The notes under the pieces were generated by a model. The model was not told the DNA's origin. It saw only the letters and a list, made by a program, of their open reading frames with translations, and did no database searches. From Welwitschia mirabilis (taxonomy: Eukaryota > Gnetophyta > Gnetopsida > Welwitschiales), in NCBI GenBank assembly GCA_051453625.1, contig JBOZIK010000001.1, positions 130,467,109 through 130,506,603 of the forward strand: DNA of 39,495 nucleotides, written 5' to 3'. Both the position numbers and the translations under genes were made by a program. This document shows, piece after piece, positions 33,396 through 39,495 of the stretch (positions within the stretch are counted from its first letter, which is position 1; every line of letters begins with the position of its first letter).

Positions 33396-34806
33396 ATGAC
33401 AAGTGCCTCCAAAAAACAAAAATAAGTTCTAGGGTTTTCTACCCCTAATCTTAATGCAAACCTTACCCTAAGGGAATTACTACCAAATAAAAAATGAAAA
33501 ATTGAAAACCCTTTGATCTACCCCCAAGTGATGATGTTAAACTTAAAAACTTAAATGCCTACCCAACTTTTAGTGGTGAATACGATGAGGATATCCTTCA
33601 ATACATTGCACATATTGAACAATTAATTCTTTATTAGTAATAGAACATACATGGTAATCTTTCCCATAACATTAAAAGATAGAGTAAAACTTTGGCTAAA
33701 AACCATATCCCACGAAAGTTTAAAAACATGGGAACATGTCTAGGAAACCTTCATTAAAAGGTTCATGAGTGAGGAAATTATTAGAAAAAGGAAAAGGAGA
33801 GTAACAAAATTTCAATAAAAATTAAATAAGGATTTATCTTCCACATATAAACACTTCTTCATTGCTATCTACTCAAATCCAGTAGATGCCTTTACACGAA
33901 TAGAACTCGTTAACTACTTTTATAGTGGACTTGATCCCCACATAAAACAACTTATAGATTTCTCTTGTGATGAAAACCTTATGAATCTTACATTAGAAAA
34001 TACTTGGACAAAATTAGAAGAACTTGTGGAGGTTAGTCAAACTTGGTTATCATTTAAAAAAACCAAATTATAGGCTAACTTATCAAAGATTTAAAAAAAG
34101 TTAAACAAGAAAAAGAGGTAAATTACATCCTTGTAAATCTCATGAGAGACTTTACAACAATCTTGGAGAAATATATAGAAATGATTTTAGATGCCAAGTC
34201 AACAAATGAGAAAAATAATGTGCCAACTTGTGACTTATGCGAGGACCATTACCACATAACTAAAAACTGTCCTCTATTATTAACATACAAATAAATAATA
34301 CAAGAAGAAGTTTTTTGCTTTCAATCAAACATTTCAAAACTTCCAAAATCAAAATTAGGCATAACCTAGGTTAAATACACATTTTTAAAACAACTCTTAA
34401 CCTTTTAGAAACCGATTCGAAAACTTAAACTACCAATCAAATTCATCCAACTTCCAACATTTCAATGATCCAATCACAAACTTTCTAGATAAACTTAGAA
34501 AATCATAAGAAAAGATACATGCCAGCTTAAAAAAGTAAAATGCCAACATTAAAAACCTGGTAAATGTCCTTCAATAAATCATATTGGCAAACCAAAGACC
34601 TTAAGGAATATTAGCAATACAACCTTTACCAAACATACATGAAATAAGAAAAGACTATAGGGTTGTAACAAGAAGTGAACAAGAAACAAATCCTCCTTCA
34701 TATAAAGCATTAACCTCCCAAAATAACATATAAGATGATGAGGAAGAAGAGGAAGACATTGAAATATTAGAAGATTATAACTTTTCTTCTCTTGGTAAGA
34801 ACAAAA
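33396..34806 (+). pseudogene. gag: Degenerate Gypsy gag
   Basis: A possible start at 33396 gives MTSASKKQK and a stop; NLNANLTLRELLPNK follows. After a shift near 33515 the frame reads LNAYPTFSGEYDEDILQYIA. The retrotransposon-gag signature is clear at 33660-33790 (LKDRVKLWLKTI, LKTWEHV, ETFIKRFMSEEI) and 33820-33960 (STYKHFFIAIY, YFYSGLDPHIKQLIDFSC). A CX2CX4HX4C knuckle (CDLCEDHYHITKNC) is at 34229-34270. An acidic patch (DDEEEEEDIEILEDY) near 34735-34780 precedes the 551-N gap. Multiple stops make it non-functional. Confidence 0.8.
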
Positions 34807-35357
34807 NNNNNNNNNNNNNNNNNNNNNNNNNNNNNNNNNNNNNNNNNNNNNNNNNNNNNNNNNNNNNNNNNNNNNNNNNNNNNNNNNNNNNNNNNNNNNN
34901 NNNNNNNNNNNNNNNNNNNNNNNNNNNNNNNNNNNNNNNNNNNNNNNNNNNNNNNNNNNNNNNNNNNNNNNNNNNNNNNNNNNNNNNNNNNNNNNNNNNN
35001 NNNNNNNNNNNNNNNNNNNNNNNNNNNNNNNNNNNNNNNNNNNNNNNNNNNNNNNNNNNNNNNNNNNNNNNNNNNNNNNNNNNNNNNNNNNNNNNNNNNN
35101 NNNNNNNNNNNNNNNNNNNNNNNNNNNNNNNNNNNNNNNNNNNNNNNNNNNNNNNNNNNNNNNNNNNNNNNNNNNNNNNNNNNNNNNNNNNNNNNNNNNN
35201 NNNNNNNNNNNNNNNNNNNNNNNNNNNNNNNNNNNNNNNNNNNNNNNNNNNNNNNNNNNNNNNNNNNNNNNNNNNNNNNNNNNNNNNNNNNNNNNNNNNN
35301 NNNNNNNNNNNNNNNNNNNNNNNNNNNNNNNNNNNNNNNNNNNNNNNNNNNNNNNNN
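34807..35357. other. Scaffold gap, 551 N
   Basis: Missing sequence between gag and protease of the plus-strand element; not a round number, so probably an estimated size. Confidence 0.9.
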
Positions 35358-36511
35358 AACAAAAAGAAAAATTCCAAACAAAAGAAATCAGCTATTCCTT
35401 GGCTTGATAGGCTTAACAACAATTTAACTTTCTATGAACATCTTAAAGCCTTGATGAAAAATGTGAACATAAACTTACCCTTGAAACTCTTACAACAAAA
35501 TCTAGGGTACTCAAAACTATGGAAAGACTTGACAAGAAGAAAACAAAAATGAATCAGTCCCAGTAGAGTCTTTTTAGTTTAATCCCTCACAAATTTAGTA
35601 TTACAAAAATTACTCAAATTTAAAAATTCAGGGGAAGCAATGGTAAATGTCATACTAGAATAAAATAAAAAGATTAGAAAATCTTTGATTAACATTGGAG
35701 AGAGTGTTAATATTATGCCACTTCACATTTGTAAGAGACTTATTTGGAGGGTCGGATAGAGCCCATGTAGATTGTCTTAGAATTACTAGATACTTTAATT
35801 AAGAAACCCTTAGGGGTCATCAAAGATTTAGTGATTTAAATTGAAGAGGCTTGCTACCCAATAGATGTAACTGTTATAGACATTAAACATAACAAAGGAT
35901 ACCCATTACTTCTAGGATGAGCTTTTTGTGCAACAGCCCACTGCATCATTAACATACGAACTGAAATGATGAAGTGTCACTTTAGAAACAAAACATTTAC
36001 AATTAGAGTCTTTCATGCATCTAAAAAAGACTTAGATAATGATGAAATGGATATAGAAAGTAACATTAAACCAACCTTATTCACCTAACATCATTCACCT
36101 AAAGAAAGAAAGCTAATATTACATGAGCCTACACTTTATGATAACCCACCCGAGAATAAAAATTTAGAAACCATTGATGCATCCAACTTTAAAAATGAAA
36201 AAAGAAATCAAAATTTTAATTGCAAGGAGGTCCAAGTATTAAATGAAAACTCATACCTTGAGGGATATTCTCCACTACATGAGCCAAAACTTAAAAATCA
36301 TAATTTGAACTTGAATCTGAAAAATCTCTTTAGTGGACTAGAACATAATTTTCTTTGTAATGATCTAAACAAAAATCTTATAATCAATGAAAATCTTTTA
36401 CCAAAGTTACCATTCATCTCCCCTTTGACTTCTAAGAATTTTGATTTCGAGTGGTCTCATAAAGTATTACCTACTATCCTTCTCTTCCCTTTATGTTTTA
36501 TCAATTTGTAA
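35358..36511 (+). pseudogene. Degenerate retropepsin-like protease and tail ORF
   Basis: The protease fold is visible as SLINIGESVNIMPLHICKRL near 35680-35740, LEKPLGVIKDLV near 35800, EEACYPIDVTVIDI near 35850-35890, then GYPLLLG, AFCATAHCIINI and MKCHFRNKTFTIRVF to about 36010. In the active-site triplet the catalytic aspartate position is asparagine and the glycine is kept. At least four stops interrupt it. A less decayed tail continues to 36511 (YLEGYSPLHEPKLKNHN; WSHKVLPTILLFPLCFINL and stop) with no recognised domain. No RT follows. Confidence 0.7.
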
Positions 36512-38652
36512 ACTTTTGGACTAGACCTTATTTTTATAAAAGCATGCAATATCCTTAAACCATCACAACATATCCTGTCCCCTTTTCTTTTCTTTTTAAT
36601 AAAAGTGTTGATTAGATTTTTTAGAATATGAATAAAATTTTCTATTCTGTGTTTTCTTTCTAAATCTTATGATTTTAAATTTGATTTTATTTTCAGTTTT
36701 CTATTTTGATTTGCTGTGTGTATCATCCCTAAGATAGTTAAAACAATAGCTTTTCATTTTCTGTTTTCAGTTTTCTGCTAAAATTCTGTTTTTTGTCTTT
36801 ACTTTCTATCTATGTCATCCTCTATGTTGTCTGGATGATGAGAAAGACGATAGTTAGTTCTGGTTGATTTTGGTTTTCTGTTATTTTCAAGAAAATACAT
36901 TCTGATAGCTCTGTTGAAATTTCTAAATTGATCACCTTAGAAGTTCAGAAAGTTAATGGATAAACACTGATAATATATGAGCAAACCATATAAATTTTCT
37001 CTTAGCTTTTTCCTTGGGAGGTTATTGTGATGTTACTTGATCATCTTTCAAACATGACTTATCTATTTCCATGATTAGTTCTTAACTTGGGCATTTTATA
37101 GATGTAAGATTGAATTCACCAAATCTTAAGACATTCACACATCTATGAGCTTTAGTTTAAAGAAAGATGCTTTATGTTTAATGTTTTTCTCAATGGCGAA
37201 AAGGTCTTAGATTGTTTAAAGATATTTTTTTCTGTCTTCATCTTANNNNNNNNNNNNNNNNNNNNNNNNNNNNNNNNNNNNNNNNNNNNNNNNNNNNNNN
37301 NNNNNNNNNNNNNNNNNNNNNNNNNNNNNNNNNNNNNNNNNNNNNGTTTAAAGAAAGATGCTTTATGTTTAATGTTTTTCTCAATGGCAAAAAGGTCTTA
37401 GATTGTTTAAAGATATTTTTTTCTGTCTTCATCTTATGACTTTACCTTTGTCTTTTGGAATGTTTGGTCACGTGGAATTTTTTTCTTTATTACCAAAAAA
37501 AAGGGGAAAAAAGAAAGAAAAGAAGAAAGAGAAAAAGTGAAATAAAGCCATGATGTTTTATTGAGATATTTTAAAACATGGTCACCATGATTTCCTACTG
37601 CAAGTACACTAGGGTAAATATTTCCAAGAGAAGCCTTTGGTAGTGTAATATGGTAGCTATGGGAACTCTACTGGAGGGTTAGTTCATCATGCTTCACGAG
37701 TCCTTAGTCCTTTAACAGTGGTTGCACTCCCATCATCATGGTAAAAGAAATAAAACTTTTTAGTATTCTCACTTGATCATTTCACTTTTTGAGATTTTGA
37801 TGAATTTGTAGGTAGAAATAGATGAGTCCATTTTTAAGTACCTTTTGATTATTTTACACACTTGAAACCTTAGATATCGCTACAACCACTGCCCTTTTGA
37901 ATTAACTTTATCGAGTTAATACATTTTATCATGCATCTTTCCTCAGGTACTATTATGATGTTTTCCTTTGTAGTTTGCTATGTTAGTACTTAGAATAGGA
38001 AAACATTATTTTTCTTGTTCTTTATATCTATTTCTTCTCTTTTTTCTCTTGTTTTTATGTCTACTATTTTCTAGTTATTTTTGTATTTTCTTCATTTCTT
38101 AGGACTTTACGCATTTATTAGTTTTCATTCTAGTCATTTTTACATTTTTCATTTTTGTTACTTTAGGCAATTTGGGATGCATTGCACATTTTAAGTGGGG
38201 GCAGGATACACATATAATTTTAGTATTGCATATTTCTGATATAATTTTTTTCTATTATGAGAATACATGATTGTAGATCCTCCTTTCGAGCCAATTACTG
38301 AAATAAAATTATTTGATTTTTACATAATGCTCATCTTTTTATTTGATAGTTTATCACAGTGAGGATATAATTATCAATATTAATGCAAAATCTGATTTCT
38401 GTCACAGGTTCCAGACCCTGAAAATCTTTTGAGGAACTTGTCATCCCCTTTATCGTCTGGATGACATACTGGATGATAAACTTCTCATGCTTACCAGGTA
38501 TTCTATTTCTTTTTTAAATTTTCAGAAATTCTGTTCATTACTGATATATATATTCTAGATACTCTCTCTAAATATCTTAGTTGTTTTTATTATTTAAAAG
38601 TCGGCTCACAAATATAGTTTACCACCTAGTTTTGTCAGGGACTGACAAGGCT
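36512..38652 (+). other. Non-coding 3' interior of the plus-strand element
   Basis: Highly AT-rich with no coding frame. It shares many blocks, reversed, with 26.2-29.2 kb. It includes two copies of the palindromic motif (36813-36853, 38440-38479), an A/G-rich tract at 37495-37545, an internal purine tract TTTAAGTGGGGGCAGG near 38190-38204, and a duplicated 91-bp segment around a gap. Confidence 0.65.
37155..37436. repeat. 91-bp segment on both sides of a 100-N gap
   Basis: 37155-37245 and 37346-37436 differ at one base. The first copy ends exactly at the gap and the second starts exactly after it. This is what two contig ends that overlap but were not merged look like, so probably only one copy exists. 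Confidence 0.85.
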
Positions 38653-38662
38653 AAGTGGGGGG
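38653..38662 (+). other. Polypurine tract of the plus-strand element
   Basis: AAGTGGGGGG lies three bases before the 3' LTR start at 38666 and is identical to the tract of the minus-strand element. Confidence 0.8.
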
Positions 38663-38665
38663 CTA

Positions 38666-39152
38666 TGTTGCACCACCAACTTATGGATATTTGATAGGGT
38701 ATTTTGAGTTGTTTTACAAGTAAATTAATAGGTAAATGCTTAGTTCTTATGATAATCAAAAATCAAGGAGCACAAGATGAAAACAAAAAAATATCAAATA
38801 AAATACAAGCATTTCATGCAGATATAAACAAATATTATTTTGGATCATGATTCTTGTAGATGATAAAATAATTTCACTGACAAAAGATTGAGAAAAGAAT
38901 ATCATCCACTCCATTGTCCACACGATAGTCAGAATGACAACCTTCAACTAGGAAATAAACAAAGTTCGTATCTAGATAACTTGCAATAGAACTGAGATCT
39001 TCCTATAAGACATCATTATCTGCATCATCGTCTAGACGTCACTAGTGGATGACATCTTCAAAACTAGTCGATAGCACTTCACATGTAGTCTAAGAGGCAG
39101 ATAAACTGAAGCAGACCTAGAGTTCTAATTATCAATCCTTGTCGTTTCCACC
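38666..39152 (+). repeat. 3' LTR of the plus-strand element, cut by gap
   Basis: Begins TGTTGCACCACCAACTTATGG and carries palindromic motif copies at 38901-38940 and 39023-39056. The 5' LTR length predicts about 600 bp more, but a 100-N gap intervenes and what follows is not LTR sequence. Confidence 0.7.
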
Positions 39153-39252
39153 NNNNNNNNNNNNNNNNNNNNNNNNNNNNNNNNNNNNNNNNNNNNNNNN
39201 NNNNNNNNNNNNNNNNNNNNNNNNNNNNNNNNNNNNNNNNNNNNNNNNNNNN

Positions 39253-39495
39253 TCCTTACTTCTTTGAGAATGGCTACACTTCCCTCATCATAGATAATAA
39301 AATAATCATAAAAATTAAGAGGCCAAGGGATCGGTGGTATCCATGGTATCATAAGAGGCATTGCTTGTTTCCTAGACCATTAGTCTTTCCACATGGTTAT
39401 TTTATTTCTTGAGATTCAAGTGTTTGTTTTAAGGTGTTGACAGGTGAGTTCATTTTTGAGTAATTATTTAGTCTGATTATTCATTGTTTAAAGCA
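39253..39495 (+). mobile_element. Interior fragment of another copy of the same Gypsy-like family
   Basis: Starting TCCTTACTTCTTTGAGAATG, this stretch matches the non-coding 3' interior of the family: 37700-37840 on the plus strand and the reverse complement of 28606-28420. Shared landmarks are ACACTTCCCTCATCAT, GGGATCGGTGGTAT and GACAGGTGAGTTCATTT. It should lie before, not after, a 3' LTR, so it is from another copy or is misplaced. Confidence 0.7.

Larger units (their letters stand above)
31645..39152 (+). mobile_element. Plus-strand Ty3/Gypsy-like element with gag-protease only (non-autonomous)
   Basis: The element has a 5' LTR at 31645-32727, a degenerate tRNA-Asp-type primer site, a leader, a gag and protease remnant, a tail ORF, 2.1 kb of non-coding interior, a polypurine tract and a 3' LTR from 38666 that is cut by a gap at 39153. 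Gag block style, CCHC knuckle and retropepsin-like segment resemble the Athila/Tat side of plant Gypsy. Between protease (ending about 36030) and the polypurine tract (38653) there is no reverse transcriptase or integrase, and the 551-N gap lies before the protease, so it cannot hide them in the normal order. The element therefore looks like a gag-pro carrier dependent on others. Confidence 0.75.

Noticed and set aside
1-39495. CRISPR arrays, operons, bacterial-type genes
   Set aside because: The window is plant nuclear DNA with introns and retrotransposons; the repeats seen are tandem or transposon-derived without regular spacers.

Overview
This is a stretch of a large, repeat-rich plant nuclear genome, most likely a seed plant. 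The evidence is one spliced, intron-bearing host gene of a plant-specific family, plant-type Copia and Gypsy retrotransposons, a tRNA-derived SINE-like repeat and very AT-rich spacer DNA. I cannot name the species. Scaffold gaps (runs of N) lie at 3978-3983, 6590-6689, 9875-9974, 12891-12990, 15547-15578, 27998-28317, 34807-35357, 37246-37345 and 39153-39252. Several are flanked by duplicated sequence, so some structure near them may be an assembly effect.

Region 1-1906 is non-coding with small tandem repeats. Region 1907-12854 is a full-length but dead Ty1/Copia element: two LTRs of about 1.1 kb, a 5-bp target duplication GTTTA on both sides, an initiator-Met primer site, degenerate gag, protease, integrase, reverse transcriptase and RNase H, an extra sense ORF after pol, and a polypurine tract. 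Its size, LTR length, long gag and post-pol ORF suggest the SIRE/Maximus lineage. It carries three internal duplications (RT, end of RNase H, post-pol ORF) and dense arrays of a GG(G/T)CGACC motif.

Region 12860-17700 holds the only convincing host gene, on the minus strand: a DUF630/DUF632 protein (NRG2/bZIP-like family) starting with an MGC N-myristoylation signal. Two exons (16279-15046 and 14232-14018) join in frame. The rest of the DUF632 domain is not found in the window. Intron 2 therefore probably runs leftwards through the Copia element, which would lie antisense inside the gene. Upstream, 16.3-17.7 kb, are candidate regulatory sites: TGACG repeats, a G-box/ABRE and telo-boxes.

Region 17.7-24.9 kb is AT-rich spacer in which I recognise only a SINE-like element and a microsatellite. 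Region 24963-39495 is a cluster of old Ty3/Gypsy-type elements sharing LTR ends TGTTGC...GCAACA. One lies on the minus strand (3' LTR 24963-26193, interior to 31644). The other lies head-to-head on the plus strand from 31645 and carries a gag-protease remnant. Neither shows reverse transcriptase or integrase, so they look non-autonomous. The minus copy instead carries an unrecognised acidic coding remnant. A 35-40 nt imperfectly palindromic motif built on GTCATCC/GGATGAC recurs at least a dozen times through both copies. This motif family, the two different cargo regions and the serially duplicated Copia element are the least ordinary things here. I see no gene cluster that makes up a clearly new biological system.
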